From NCBI GenBank assembly GCA_913045175.1, contig CAJWQG010000007.1, positions 1-64,000 of the forward strand: a stretch of 64,000 nucleotides of DNA, read 5' to 3'. Of this stretch, positions 9,278-19,034 are shown one piece after another. Every line of letters begins with the position of its first letter. Positions within the stretch are counted from its first letter, which is position 1. The notes below the pieces were generated by a model, which ran no database searches, was not told the origin of the DNA, and worked only from the letters and a program-made list of their open reading frames with translations. Source of the stretch: an uncultured Gammaproteobacteria bacterium. Its GTDB lineage: Bacteria > Pseudomonadota > Gammaproteobacteria > Pseudomonadales > Azotimanducaceae. A program made the translations under genes and the position numbers.

Positions 9278-10127
9278 CACGGACCTCTTTATGGCGGCTC
9301 GCCAGTTTGTCTTCTGTAAAAACGAGTAATACATGACGACTTCGATCAAGCAATGCACTGGGAATTGCCGTAACCGATGAAAATGGCTTACCGCCGCGAT
9401 GCTCCACTTTATTGACGATTCCTACCGGGTAACCGACAGGAAACCTTCCTCCCAGACCCGAACTAATTAACAAATCGCCGGTACGAACGTCCGCTGTATT
9501 CTGGACATACATCAAGTCCAGGCGACTCATTGCACCTGTACCTTGTGCAACAAATCTTAAGTTACTGCGTGCCACCTGTACTGGGACTGAATGAGAAGGA
9601 TCGCTGATGAGCAACACTCGTGAACTATAGCGACTAACACCGACAACCTGCCCCATTAACCCTTTGGCATCAAGAAGCGGTTGACCAATAAACACGCCAT
9701 CGGACGTTCCTTTATCGATGACAACCTCATGTTTTCCAGGGTCTGGATCAACGCCAATGAGCTCTGCAACAACAACATTATCCTGGAGTTTTTCAGCTGA
9801 TCCCAAAAGATCCCTGAGACGGTTGTTTTCCGCAGTCAGAGCCGCCATTTTTTCGGTTTTAGCGCGAAGTAAAAGCAGATCCTCCTCTAGGAGCGCTATC
9901 TTCTCACGCATAGCCCCTCCACTGGTGAACACGCCACCTACGCTCTGAAAACCTTTTGCTGGGAAATCTGCGACAACTATGACGGGAGTAACTAGAACTG
10001 TTAGCCGGGATCTTGTCGAGTCTAGAATATTAGACCAATGATCTACGAGAATCAGGACGAGCGACAGAATGGCGAATCCAAGCGCTTTGTAACCTATCGT
10101 CGATTCTTCTAGAAATAGTGATTTAAT
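9261..10127 (-). CDS. mreC: rod shape-determining protein MreC, probable ATT start
   Basis: MreC is a bitopic periplasmic scaffold of the elongasome. The frame from the ATT at 10127 gives 288 residues. A membrane helix lies near 19-34 (FAILSLVLILVDHW); a periplasmic coiled coil follows (MREKIALLEEDLLLLRAKTEKM), then the beta-barrel domain with VIDKGTSDGVFIGQPLL and GLGGRFPVGYPVG. No ATG, GTG or TTG is in frame between the upstream stop and a GTG at 9932, which would remove the membrane helix. The ATT is preceded by AAAGGG and lies 28 bp after mreB. The first residues after it (KSLFLEESTIGYKALG) look like a normal MreC N terminus. Start choice is an inference. Confidence 0.9.
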   Translation of the reverse strand: MKSLFLEESTIGYKALGFAILSLVLILVDHWSNILDSTRSRLTVLVTPVIVVADFPAKGFQSVGGVFTSGGAMREKIALLEEDLLLLRAKTEKMAALTAENNRLRDLLGSAEKLQDNVVVAELIGVDPDPGKHEVVIDKGTSDGVFIGQPLLDAKGLMGQVVGVSRYSSRVLLISDPSHSVPVQVARSNLRFVAQGTGAMSRLDLMYVQNTADVRTGDLLISSGLGGRFPVGYPVGIVNKVEHRGGKPFSSVTAIPSALLDRSRHVLLVFTEDKLASRHKEVRDGHGG

Positions 10128-10155
10128 CGCCCTTTACCTGTTGTCTATTTCAATC

Positions 10156-11238
<1,083 letters not shown>

Positions 11239-11378
11239 CTATGAAAAATGCAATGCATTCCTCTGCCAACCTTATTTTTTAGTTTCAAAACCATCTCTAA
11301 CTCTATCATTTTACGAGCTTTTCATACAACCTGTGTTTTAAAAGGCTCACCGCCCAAGTGATTATGAAATTAGCCCGT

Positions 11379-11407
11379 TTGCAGATTGTGACAAACCTCA
11401 TTACGAT
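11379..11407 (+). promoter_or_regulatory. candidate sigma-70 promoter of gatCAB
   Basis: TTGCAG at 11379-11384 and TACGAT at 11402-11407 are separated by 17 bp. Each box matches four of six consensus positions. The predicted start of transcription would be about 18 bp before the gatC start codon, just upstream of its AGGAG ribosome site at 11421. It is the best pair in the mreB-gatC gap on this strand, but the match is modest. Confidence 0.4.
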
Positions 11408-11431
11408 TCGTCGCGTCCGTAGGAGACGAAA

Positions 11432-11719
11432 TTGAAGATCACCGATAAAGTAGTAAAGAATATCGCCGAATTGACGCAGCTCAGATTCACTGAAGATGAA
11501 CTCGCTGAGATCGGCGCCAGCATGACAGAAACCCTGGAACTGGTGGAGCAGATGCAGCAGGTAGATACTGCAGGGGTGGAACCCATGTCAAATCCCCTGG
11601 ATGCAACCCAACCACTACGTCCCGATGTCGTTACTGAGGGAGACAATCGAGCAATCTATCAGCGCATTGCCCCGGAAACTCAAGACGGATTATATCTCGT
11701 ACCGAAGGTAATCGAGTGA
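11432..11719 (+). CDS. gatC: Asp-tRNA(Asn)/Glu-tRNA(Gln) amidotransferase subunit C
   Basis: A 95-residue GatC, the belt subunit that holds GatA and GatB together and channels ammonia. The N-terminal helix [18 protein letters not shown] and the central phrase [13 protein letters not shown] are characteristic. The start is a TTG at 11432, fixed by AGGAG six bases upstream. Its stop overlaps the GTG of gatA. Presence of gatCAB implies that Gln-tRNA or Asn-tRNA is made by transamidation in this organism, as in Pseudomonas, where Asn-tRNA is the main product. Confidence 0.95.
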   Translation: MKITDKVVKNIAELTQLRFTEDELAEIGASMTETLELVEQMQQVDTAGVEPMSNPLDATQPLRPDVVTEGDNRAIYQRIAPETQDGLYLVPKVIE

Positions 11720-13182
11720 GCATGCAATACGACAGCATAGCTCAGCAGCTGGATAATCTGATTCGGGGCACCTATAGCTCAGTGGAATTAACCAGACACT
11801 ACCTGGACCGGATCAAGCAGCACGCACAGCTCAACTGCTATATAAGCGTACTGGAGGAATCTGCCCTGGAGGCCGCGCAGCAAGCTGACCAAGCCCGGGC
11901 CGCGGGAAACGCAGGTCCTCTGACAGGCGTTCCTATCGCACACAAGGATATATTCTGCACCCAGGGCGTCAAAACAACGGCTGGTAGCCAAATGCTATAC
12001 AACTACGACGCACCCTTTGACGCGACAGTGGTATCTCGACTGGCGACGGCTGGTGCCGTCACTATTGGAAAAACCAACATGGACGAATTCGCCATGGGCT
12101 CAAGCAACGAAACTTCCTATTACGGGGCGGTGCTGAATCCATGGGATACAACTCGGGTGCCAGGCGGATCATCCGGTGGTTCAGCAGCCGCGGTTGCGGC
12201 TGGACTTTGCTCCGCCGCCACGGGAACCGATACAGGAGGATCAATTCGGCAACCGGCCGCACACTGTGGGATCACCGGCATAAAACCTACATACGGGAGA
12301 ATATCTCGCTGGGGCATGATTGCGTTTGCATCCAGTCTGGATCAAGCGGGACCGATGACGCGGACCGCAGAGGATGCAGCTTTGCTCTTGGGTGTCATGG
12401 CTGGTGAGGACCCATTAGACTCGACCTGCCTGGCCGCAGATGTGCCCAATTACGTCGAATCCCTAAATAAACCTCTGGATGGTTTAAAAATAGGTATCTG
12501 TGAGGATTTTTTCGCTGAAGGACTCGAAGCTGGCTCTGAACAGGTCATTCGAGAATCCCTTCGAGTATTTGAGGATCTTGGTGCAACCATTAGCTCGGTA
12601 CGCCTACCTCATATTGAGTATTCAATCCCAGCCTACTACGTCATTGCCCCGGCGGAAGCATCTGCAAATCTGTCGCGCTATGACGGCGTTCGTTTTGGCT
12701 ACCGGTGCAAAGAACCCACAGACCTTGCTGACCTGTTCAAGAGATCTCGCAGCGAAGGGTTCGGTGACGAAGTCAAACGTCGAATCATGGTAGGCGCATT
12801 CACTCTCTCAACGGGCTACTACGACGCGTACTACAGACAAGCACAACAAATTAGACGCCTGATTAAAGATGATTTCCAAGCAGCCTTTGCAGAAGTTGAT
12901 ATATTGCTTGGCCCCACAGCGCCACAACCAGCATTCTCACTTGGGGAAAAAACTGGCGATCAGGTCGCGATGTATCTACAGGACATCTATACCATCGCCG
13001 GAAACCTTGCGGGATTACCTGCCATGTCCATCCCCGCTGGATTCTCCTCAGATCTTCCCGTTGGTTTACAACTTATTGGTAACTATCTCGATGAGGCAAG
13101 CATTCTGGCAGCTGCCCATCAGTTCCAACAACGAACCGATTGGCATCAGCGTGTGCCTGCATCAATGGCTGCGGAGAACTAA
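11716..13182 (+). CDS. gatA: Asp-tRNA(Asn)/Glu-tRNA(Gln) amidotransferase subunit A
   Basis: A 488-residue amidase-signature enzyme that releases ammonia from glutamine for GatB. The Ser-cisSer-Lys triad is readable: Lys77 in PIAHKDIF, Ser152 in [11 protein letters not shown] and Ser176 in [10 protein letters not shown]. Length is normal. The GTG at 11716 overlaps the gatC stop (GTGA); an ATG two codons later is an alternative. It is followed after two bases by gatB, so the three subunits form one translationally coupled operon. Confidence 0.97.
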   Translation: MSMQYDSIAQQLDNLIRGTYSSVELTRHYLDRIKQHAQLNCYISVLEESALEAAQQADQARAAGNAGPLTGVPIAHKDIFCTQGVKTTAGSQMLYNYDAPFDATVVSRLATAGAVTIGKTNMDEFAMGSSNETSYYGAVLNPWDTTRVPGGSSGGSAAAVAAGLCSAATGTDTGGSIRQPAAHCGITGIKPTYGRISRWGMIAFASSLDQAGPMTRTAEDAALLLGVMAGEDPLDSTCLAADVPNYVESLNKPLDGLKIGICEDFFAEGLEAGSEQVIRESLRVFEDLGATISSVRLPHIEYSIPAYYVIAPAEASANLSRYDGVRFGYRCKEPTDLADLFKRSRSEGFGDEVKRRIMVGAFTLSTGYYDAYYRQAQQIRRLIKDDFQAAFAEVDILLGPTAPQPAFSLGEKTGDQVAMYLQDIYTIAGNLAGLPAMSIPAGFSSDLPVGLQLIGNYLDEASILAAAHQFQQRTDWHQRVPASMAAEN

Positions 13183-13184
13183 CT

Positions 13185-14618
13185 GTGGAGTGGGAAACGG
13201 TTATCGGACTAGAAATTCATGTCCAGTTGCGAACGCAGTCGAAGATTTTTTCTGGCTCAAGCATCGCGTTCGGCGCGGCACCCAATATCCAGGCAAGCGC
13301 AGTCGACCTGGGTCTACCCGGTGTTCTACCAGTGGTAAATCAGGCAGTGTACCCAAAGGCTATCGCGTTTGGCCTGGGTATTGGCGCGGATATATCGCTG
13401 GTTTCAGCGTTCGATAGAAAAAACTATTTTTATCCGGATTTACCGAAGGGTTACCAGATCACTCAAATGGACAAACCCATCGTTTTGGGCGGTTCAGTCG
13501 AAATACCCCTGGATGATGGTTCAGTAAAGACAATTCAAATCACCCGGGCTCATCTGGAGGAAGACGCCGGTAAATCTCTGCATGAAGAGTTCATCGACAG
13601 TACAGGGATCGACCTCAATCGTGCCGGGACCCCCTTGCTGGAGATAGTTTCGGAACCCGATATGCGTTCAGCAAAAGAGGTCGTCTCCTATGCCAGGTAT
13701 ATTCATCAACTGGTCACCTATCTTGGCGTCTCTGATGGCAACATGGCGGAAGGGTCTCTGCGCTGTGACGCCAACGTATCGTTGCGTCCCGTTGGTTCGA
13801 GTGAGTTGGGAACACGGACTGAAACAAAAAACGTCAATTCATTCCGTTTCCTGGAGCGAGCTATTAACTTCGAAGTTGTTCGGCAGAAGGAAGTTCTGGA
13901 ATCCGGGGGACGCGTAGAACAGGAAACCCGCCTCTACGATCCTGACCGAGATGAAACGAGACCGATGAGAAGCAAGGAGACGGCAATGGATTATCGATAC
14001 TTTCCTGAACCCGATCTATTGCCGATCGTCATCGATGAGGCGTTTATCGCCGAAGTAAAAAAGAATATGCCCGAGTTGCCACGAGAAAAAGCGGAACGTT
14101 TCCAGAGTGACTACGAACTCTCCAACGTGGACGCTAAGGTACTAGCATCAGAACCAATGCTCGCAGACTACTTCGAGACGGTTGCCGCAACTTGCAGTGA
14201 TCCAAAGCTCGCGGCCAACTGGGTCCGCGTAGAGTTGCTGGGCAGGTTAAATAAAGATTCCATCGAGACTTCCGACATCCCCGTCAGTTCGGAACAATTT
14301 GGGTTACTGCTACTAAGAATCAACGACCAGACCATCAGTGGAAAAATCGCAAAAGACGTACTCGACGCATTGTGGAAAACTGAAGCCGACTCAGTGGATG
14401 ACTATATCGATGCAAACAACCTGAAGCAGGTATCAGATAGTGGGGCACTGGAACCATTGATTGATAAGATCATCGCGGACAATCCAAAACAGGTGGAGCA
14501 ATACCGAGAAGGGAAAACCAAGGTGCTTGGTTTCTTCGTTGGCCAGGTTATGAAAGAAACTTCCGGTAAGGCAAACCCTAAACAAGTCAACGAACTAGTC
14601 CGAAAAAAATTATCCTAA
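13185..14618 (+). CDS. gatB: Asp-tRNA(Asn)/Glu-tRNA(Gln) amidotransferase subunit B
   Basis: A 477-residue GatB, the kinase-amidotransferase subunit that phosphorylates the mischarged aminoacyl-tRNA and replaces the leaving group with ammonia. The N terminus [15 protein letters not shown] is diagnostic, with [14 protein letters not shown] and [23 protein letters not shown] further in, and the YqeY-like tail domain at the C terminus ([16 protein letters not shown]). I placed the start at the GTG at 13185, two bases after gatA ends, because GGAG precedes it; the frame is open further upstream inside gatA but those residues are not family-like. Confidence 0.96.
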   Translation: MEWETVIGLEIHVQLRTQSKIFSGSSIAFGAAPNIQASAVDLGLPGVLPVVNQAVYPKAIAFGLGIGADISLVSAFDRKNYFYPDLPKGYQITQMDKPIVLGGSVEIPLDDGSVKTIQITRAHLEEDAGKSLHEEFIDSTGIDLNRAGTPLLEIVSEPDMRSAKEVVSYARYIHQLVTYLGVSDGNMAEGSLRCDANVSLRPVGSSELGTRTETKNVNSFRFLERAINFEVVRQKEVLESGGRVEQETRLYDPDRDETRPMRSKETAMDYRYFPEPDLLPIVIDEAFIAEVKKNMPELPREKAERFQSDYELSNVDAKVLASEPMLADYFETVAATCSDPKLAANWVRVELLGRLNKDSIETSDIPVSSEQFGLLLLRINDQTISGKIAKDVLDALWKTEADSVDDYIDANNLKQVSDSGALEPLIDKIIADNPKQVEQYREGKTKVLGFFVGQVMKETSGKANPKQVNELVRKKLS

Positions 14619-14665
14619 CGCGTCAATAGAAAGAACATGTTAGACCGCTGTATCAGGTACGCAAA

Positions 14666-15403
14666 CTAGAAGGTATTCAAGAAACGCTCAATCCTTGCGG
14701 CGTTAGCGCCGAGATCACTAGTACCTACCCTCGACACCGAACGAACATCGATCTTACTACCTGACTCGTGCTCTCTTACCCTGACAACAACATCATCCTT
14801 GAATCCAAACCAGAATGTAGTGGCCGTCGCCTCGACTATTCCTTCATCCACGTTGACATCAACGATTTCTAAGCCTTGGTCGTTAAGCACTGTCCTGGCT
14901 CTCGCTACCGCAGAAGCAACGTCAAGCTCAGAGTAAGAAGTCTTTACGTTCGGGTATGCCGTCAACTGCAGCTCGGCGTGTCTTTCTGGACTCAGTGCTT
15001 CTGTCCCATACCGAAGATCATTCGCCGCATCTGCCCTAAGAGCAATCACTGCGGAGTATTCAGGTGGTTCTTGAGTGTCAGTCGTTATGTCATGAATAGG
15101 TGGTACGGACTGTGCTTTTATAATTTGAGGAGCCATCGCACCCATGGGTAACAGCCCTACGACCAAACTAACCAGCAGAAGCAGTTTGTCCCTGCGTTTA
15201 CCTTGTTTAAAGGCCACGACCCACATTCCCAGAGAGACCAGGGAGACCAGCAGCCCACCAATCACACCGATCATCACGCTGGTCATCGAAGGCATTAGGG
15301 GAGCGAGCCCAAACTTATACCCCAAAGGACCTGTTACCAGCACAACCAGCATGACGACCACGCTGGTTAGTAGCAGTCTCGTAGATGTCTTACTTTCTTC
15401 CAT
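14666..15403 (-). CDS. DUF1499 membrane-anchored protein
   Basis: A 245-residue protein with about three hydrophobic helices in its first 100 residues (LLLTSVVVMLVVLVTGPLGY, SVMIGVIGGLLVSLVSLGMWVV, LLLLVSLVVGLLPMGAM), then a soluble C-terminal domain. That domain carries DUF1499 phrases: NDLRYG near 129 and the closing FWFGFKDDVVVRVR and IDVRSVSRVGTSDLGANAARI. The biochemical role of DUF1499 is not established. It is convergent with gatB and divergent from the next gene, whose start lies 20 bp away. Confidence 0.75.
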   Translation of the reverse strand: MEESKTSTRLLLTSVVVMLVVLVTGPLGYKFGLAPLMPSMTSVMIGVIGGLLVSLVSLGMWVVAFKQGKRRDKLLLLVSLVVGLLPMGAMAPQIIKAQSVPPIHDITTDTQEPPEYSAVIALRADAANDLRYGTEALSPERHAELQLTAYPNVKTSYSELDVASAVARARTVLNDQGLEIVDVNVDEGIVEATATTFWFGFKDDVVVRVREHESGSKIDVRSVSRVGTSDLGANAARIERFLNTF

Positions 15404-15423
15404 TGCGATGCCTTTGCGTTAGT

Positions 15424-16416
15424 ATGGTCTTTTTCAATAGAAAGATTGCTTTGGCATATTCTCTCATTCCCATTAACGAGGCAACTAGCACCGAGTTACA
15501 ACAACTAAAGTGGATAGGCCCGAAACGTGCGGAAAGGATACTTCAGTACCGTACCGAGGTGTCCAATATATTAGTGCCCGCGGATCTCGTCGCCGCTTCA
15601 GGTCTTGGACCAAGCCAGGCTCGGGAAATTTACGATCATATTGACTGGTCATCTACCGAGGATGGAGAGCGATACAACGCCACAGTAATTTTCGTCTCTG
15701 TTATCGCAAGCGCCGCGACCATCGTATTTAGCATCTCTCGAATAGAGATCGATTTTAGTACGACACCCCACAATTTATATAATCTCGCTTTAGCTCTGGT
15801 CCTGCTCGGCGCCGGTAGTAGCTTGCTGGATCTACTCCTCGTTCCGTGGAGAAGCCCGTTGGCTCTACTTAGCATCACACTAACTCTTGTTGGACTTACG
15901 ATGCTAGCTACTTTGCTTATCTTTTCGCTCACGAGTGGGTTGTCCACAGACTTCGCCACACGCGTGGAAACCACTTTCATGTTCTTGGTATTTCTATTGC
16001 TTATCGTGTACCTGAACAATGGTCCTTCACTGCATCTCGGGCGCCTTGCTTCTAAAACGGGCATCGTCAGCGAATTGGATGCGGTAGCGATGATCTATGA
16101 CTACGGCCATCTGTTCCTGGCTGCATTAGTGCTTTCTATCCTGGCCTTCGTGAACTCGAACCTCTGGTTCGAAGAAATTTTCTCAATTTGGGCGAGTGTC
16201 ATATTGATAATCAATGGGTTCGAGATGGTGAAGGGGGTTAGCCCCTATGTTTCAAACCTGTCCAGCAAGGAAAGGGCGACCCTAAAGTTTCTACTCCACC
16301 AGGAAGACGCCCAACACAGGGATTCACCGGAGCTACTTCAAAGGGTTGCGGGGTGGTGGTCTATTGGTTCGGGGCTACTGATTCTGTACGTCGTGACGGC
16401 TTTCGTATTTCTGTAG
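15424..16416 (+). CDS. helix-hairpin-helix domain fused to a seven-span membrane domain, function unknown
   Basis: A 330-residue protein from the ATG at 15424; a longer frame from 15385 would run into the divergent neighbour. Residues about 17-48 form a ComEA-type helix-hairpin-helix: IPINEATSTELQQLKWIGPK followed by RAERILQYR, and a second half hairpin SGLGPSQAREIY. After a short linker come about seven hydrophobic helices (starting VIFVSVIASAATIVFSI and ending LLILYVVTAFVFL). HhH motifs usually bind DNA non-specifically, so their fusion to a polytopic membrane domain is unusual. The stop is four bases from the convergent VanY-type gene. I do not recognise the membrane domain and give no function. 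Confidence 0.7.
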   Translation: MVFFNRKIALAYSLIPINEATSTELQQLKWIGPKRAERILQYRTEVSNILVPADLVAASGLGPSQAREIYDHIDWSSTEDGERYNATVIFVSVIASAATIVFSISRIEIDFSTTPHNLYNLALALVLLGAGSSLLDLLLVPWRSPLALLSITLTLVGLTMLATLLIFSLTSGLSTDFATRVETTFMFLVFLLLIVYLNNGPSLHLGRLASKTGIVSELDAVAMIYDYGHLFLAALVLSILAFVNSNLWFEEIFSIWASVILIINGFEMVKGVSPYVSNLSSKERATLKFLLHQEDAQHRDSPELLQRVAGWWSIGSGLLILYVVTAFVFL

Positions 16417-16420
16417 AAAT

Positions 16421-17398
16421 CTAGGTGAGGACCTTGATGTGCCAAGGCTCATATCGAACCCCAAGCAGATTATGTAACGGATAACGCATATCCACGTATC
16501 CGAGGTCGACCAATCGCTTGAATTCATCTGTTGCTGCAAAATCAGCCGTGAAATTTTTTGCACCCAAGCCAACTTTGCCCACATCGAAGTCGCCAATACC
16601 ATGGAATGAATGCCCAGGTGGCGCAACACTTCGGGAGGCTCGGGACAGATTGCCTTTTGACTGTACGGTCTTAGCTAGAAATAAATGAGTCTGCTTGACC
16701 ACACTGCGAATACCAGAGGTCAGGACAATACTCTCGCCCAAATCTCGCTTGACCTGCTTGTAGAGTTCCTCGGATTCACCTCGGTACAGAAAATGACCCG
16801 TGTAAGGAATCTTCTTTACTTCTCGTGGCGCGACCGTAGACGTTAATTCAGTGATGACTTTCTCGCCGAAAAAACCGTATCGACGTGCATTACCTGAAAA
16901 CAGATCTTCAAGAAAATCTTTTTCGTCAACTGGAAACTCTCCCACGCTGGAGTAACGTCGACCATATTTAAGCATCTCGTCAAAACTGAGGACGTTGAAA
17001 TTACCATGCCCTACGAGATTCTGAACCCTGTCCAGCCGACGAAAAGTACTCGCTAGCAATGCGTTCTGACGTGGAGCTAAAAACACATCTTCATAATGGG
17101 AATTCTCAAAATTCTCCATTTTCTGCAGATAGTTCTGCAAATTATCTGAGTCTGCGAGTATCGCTTTCCCCTGGCGCGCAAACGCTCGTAAAATTTCCCC
17201 GGAGTCAGGTGCAGGTGTCGTCATATATTGTATCGACTTTGCCAGTTCCAGCGCGTTGGTATCAATATCCTCGTAGGTATTGGACAACAGTGGTGCAAGC
17301 GGTTGCGAAACATTCGACCGAATCGCCATCTGACCACTCATCGCGGCTACACTAGCTGCTGAGAAAATCTTTAGAAAATCTCTTCTTTCCACTTCCAA
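16421..17398 (-). CDS. Tat-exported M15-family D-alanyl-D-alanine carboxypeptidase (VanY-like)
   Basis: A 325-residue periplasmic peptidase. Residues 5-20 form a twin-arginine signal (RRDFLKIFSAASVAAM). The C-terminal third is an M15B domain: substrate-arginine loop SGIRS at 228-232, zinc ligands His266 and probably Asp272 in GHSFHGIGDFDVG, and Glu317/His320 in EPWH. Such enzymes trim the terminal D-Ala of peptidoglycan stems. The first 200 residues are extra sequence without a recognised domain. The spacing between the His and Asp ligands is one residue shorter than the usual SxHxxGxxxD, so the exact Asp is uncertain. The start may be the TTG at 17398 or the GTG at 17392. Confidence 0.8.
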   Translation of the reverse strand: MEVERRDFLKIFSAASVAAMSGQMAIRSNVSQPLAPLLSNTYEDIDTNALELAKSIQYMTTPAPDSGEILRAFARQGKAILADSDNLQNYLQKMENFENSHYEDVFLAPRQNALLASTFRRLDRVQNLVGHGNFNVLSFDEMLKYGRRYSSVGEFPVDEKDFLEDLFSGNARRYGFFGEKVITELTSTVAPREVKKIPYTGHFLYRGESEELYKQVKRDLGESIVLTSGIRSVVKQTHLFLAKTVQSKGNLSRASRSVAPPGHSFHGIGDFDVGKVGLGAKNFTADFAATDEFKRLVDLGYVDMRYPLHNLLGVRYEPWHIKVLT

Positions 17399-17582
17399 TT
17401 CCAGACTTCAGGGAAAATGATAGTAACGTCTAATGTCCGTATATTCCAGTAAAGCAAGTACTTAGAAAATACTTTTGACACTTTCCTTGTCATTGCATCA
17501 CCTCGCCCCACATGGGTCTCCCACGTTTGCGCTCAATCGAGTATAGGCGAAAGTTAGCTCACCAGGTGCAAAGAGAATTGAG

Positions 17583-17771
17583 GTGAAAGTTAGAGTTTTT
17601 CGTCAGCGTGTGTCTCAGGTACATGAAAGCGAAACTGAAATTAACGATTGGCTTGAGGAAGTTGAAGGGACCATCGACATAAAATTCGTCGAACAGTCAG
17701 CTTACCTGACGGACAATACGGAAAACGCTCAGCCCGGACACATTGTCTCTGTTTGGTACAACGAGAACTAA
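17583..17771 (+). CDS. small hypothetical protein, 62 residues
   Basis: A short, acidic soluble protein starting at a GTG, with AAAGAGA about ten bases upstream. It contains an alternating basic N terminus (MKVRVFRQRVSQ), an amphipathic helix (EINDWLEEVEG) and a strand-rich C-terminal half (IDIKFVEQSAYL, HIVSVWYNEN). It has no signal or membrane segment. Codon use looks like that of its neighbours and it fills the gap up to the convergent glycosyltransferase gene with seven bases to spare, which supports it being real. I recognise no family. Confidence 0.55.
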   Translation: MKVRVFRQRVSQVHESETEINDWLEEVEGTIDIKFVEQSAYLTDNTENAQPGHIVSVWYNEN

Positions 17772-17778
17772 GTAGGTT

Positions 17779-18867
17779 TTAGGAGCCCCGCTTTTCGCTA
17801 TACACAAAAAGTGTCGACGCCGTAAAGTTGAAGATGCTTGCTCCGACAATCCCTGACATTAGCGCCAAGATTCGATACTGGTCAAAGAATTCACTACTTG
17901 ATGTCAGGGTTACATAGATACCCCAATTCAAACTATATCCTATGAGACTGGTAGCGACAAACTCAAACCATTGTCGCGCCCTTGGTCGACGCTCCCGTTC
18001 ACCAAACGTGGTAATGCGATTTAGTGCCCAATTCCAACTAACTGCAGGCCAGAATGAGATAGCCCGCGCCGCGCGATGATCGATTCCAAAAAGCTGAAGC
18101 AAGTAGTAACAACTAACATCTACTACGAATCCGCTAGCCCCGACTGCGCCGTAATGAATGAACTCCGCCCAAGCTCTAAATTTGTACAGATATAACCTTC
18201 GCAAGTGCCGTAAATAGTTAATCTGCTGCTGTAGATTCATTTTGCTCTTCCCAACAGCCCTATCCTTGAACTCGATGGGTATCTCTACGATCTTCTTAAA
18301 CTCACCTCTGACCATTAGCTCAAGCGCAATCTTGTAACCAATCGGGCGAAATCGTTTCAATTCGTTTAGATCTTGTTTACGGAGCGCAAAGAAACCCGTC
18401 ATTGGATCGCTGCAGCTGGTAAATGGTAACGCCATAAGCGTTGCAAACCAGGAATTCAGAAATCGCCAGAAGCTCCAACCTCGATCAAATTTCCCTCCCT
18501 TGGCATATCGACTACCTGCAACGAAGGTATCTTCCTCTACCGCCGCCACCAATTGTGGAATCTTAGTGACGGGGTGAGACAGATCAGCATCCATGACCAC
18601 GACAACATCCGACGATGCCTCACGTATCCCGTCCAAAACTGACAGTGAAAGGTCTCTGCTTCGACCTGCTGGTTGAATCAGTCGCAATGGATATTTTTCA
18701 GCTAGAGACCTCGCAATATTCACCGTATCGTCCGGCGACTGGTCATCTACGATCAGTAACTCGTAAGCAAGATTCTCGGCGCCAAGAACCTGGTCAACCG
18801 ATTCACACAGGGCCTGCAGGTTCTCTGCTTCTTTGTAGGTCGGAACTACAATACTAACTAAGGGCAC
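17779..18867 (-). CDS. polyprenol-phosphate glycosyltransferase (GT2) fused to a GtrA-like membrane domain
   Basis: A 362-residue two-domain protein. Residues 1-235 are a GT2 domain of the dolichol-phosphate mannosyltransferase type: VSIVVPTYKEAENL, VDDQSPDD, the metal-binding DAD at 93-95 (VVMDADLSHP), SDPMTGFFALRK and GKSKMNL. Residues about 240-360 form a GtrA-like domain with four membrane helices, thought to help flip or present the lipid-linked sugar. The GTG start lies inside the last codons of the frame that continues from the DUF2723 gene upstream, suggesting the pair was translationally coupled. Likely role: charging undecaprenyl phosphate with a sugar for a GT-C enzyme such as the DUF2723 neighbour (inference). 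Confidence 0.87.
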   Translation of the reverse strand: MPLVSIVVPTYKEAENLQALCESVDQVLGAENLAYELLIVDDQSPDDTVNIARSLAEKYPLRLIQPAGRSRDLSLSVLDGIREASSDVVVVMDADLSHPVTKIPQLVAAVEEDTFVAGSRYAKGGKFDRGWSFWRFLNSWFATLMALPFTSCSDPMTGFFALRKQDLNELKRFRPIGYKIALELMVRGEFKKIVEIPIEFKDRAVGKSKMNLQQQINYLRHLRRLYLYKFRAWAEFIHYGAVGASGFVVDVSCYYLLQLFGIDHRAARAISFWPAVSWNWALNRITTFGERERRPRARQWFEFVATSLIGYSLNWGIYVTLTSSSEFFDQYRILALMSGIVGASIFNFTASTLFVYSEKRGS

Positions 18868-19034
18868 TCGACTTCCTTGAATTCCTCTGAAATCACAGAT
18901 GTCTGAGCCACGTCGATCGCTCTAAGAGGACATATACTGGTATTGTCCACCGAAGGATAGCTTGCGATAGATCGCTCAAAGTAATCAACCGCACGCAAAG
19001 CATCTGCGTTCTCGTACATCAATATCCTAACGTA
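18858..19034 (-). pseudogene. in-frame continuation of the DUF2723 gene after an amber codon
   Basis: After the TAG at 19035-19037 the same frame continues without a stop for another 58 codons to a TAG at 18858-18860. The residues look like a TPR helix pair (ALRAVDYFERSIASYP, then ICPLRAIDVAQ), which would suit the helical C terminus of the protein before the amber. The final stop overlaps the GTG of the downstream glycosyltransferase by ten bases, the geometry of a coupled gene pair. I therefore read this as the severed tail of the upstream gene. A separate 53-residue ORF starting at the ATG at 19019 is the alternative. Confidence 0.6.

Noticed and set aside
17470-17500. TTGACA at 17475 as a promoter for the small ORF at 17583
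   Set aside because: No acceptable -10 box lies 16-18 bp downstream.
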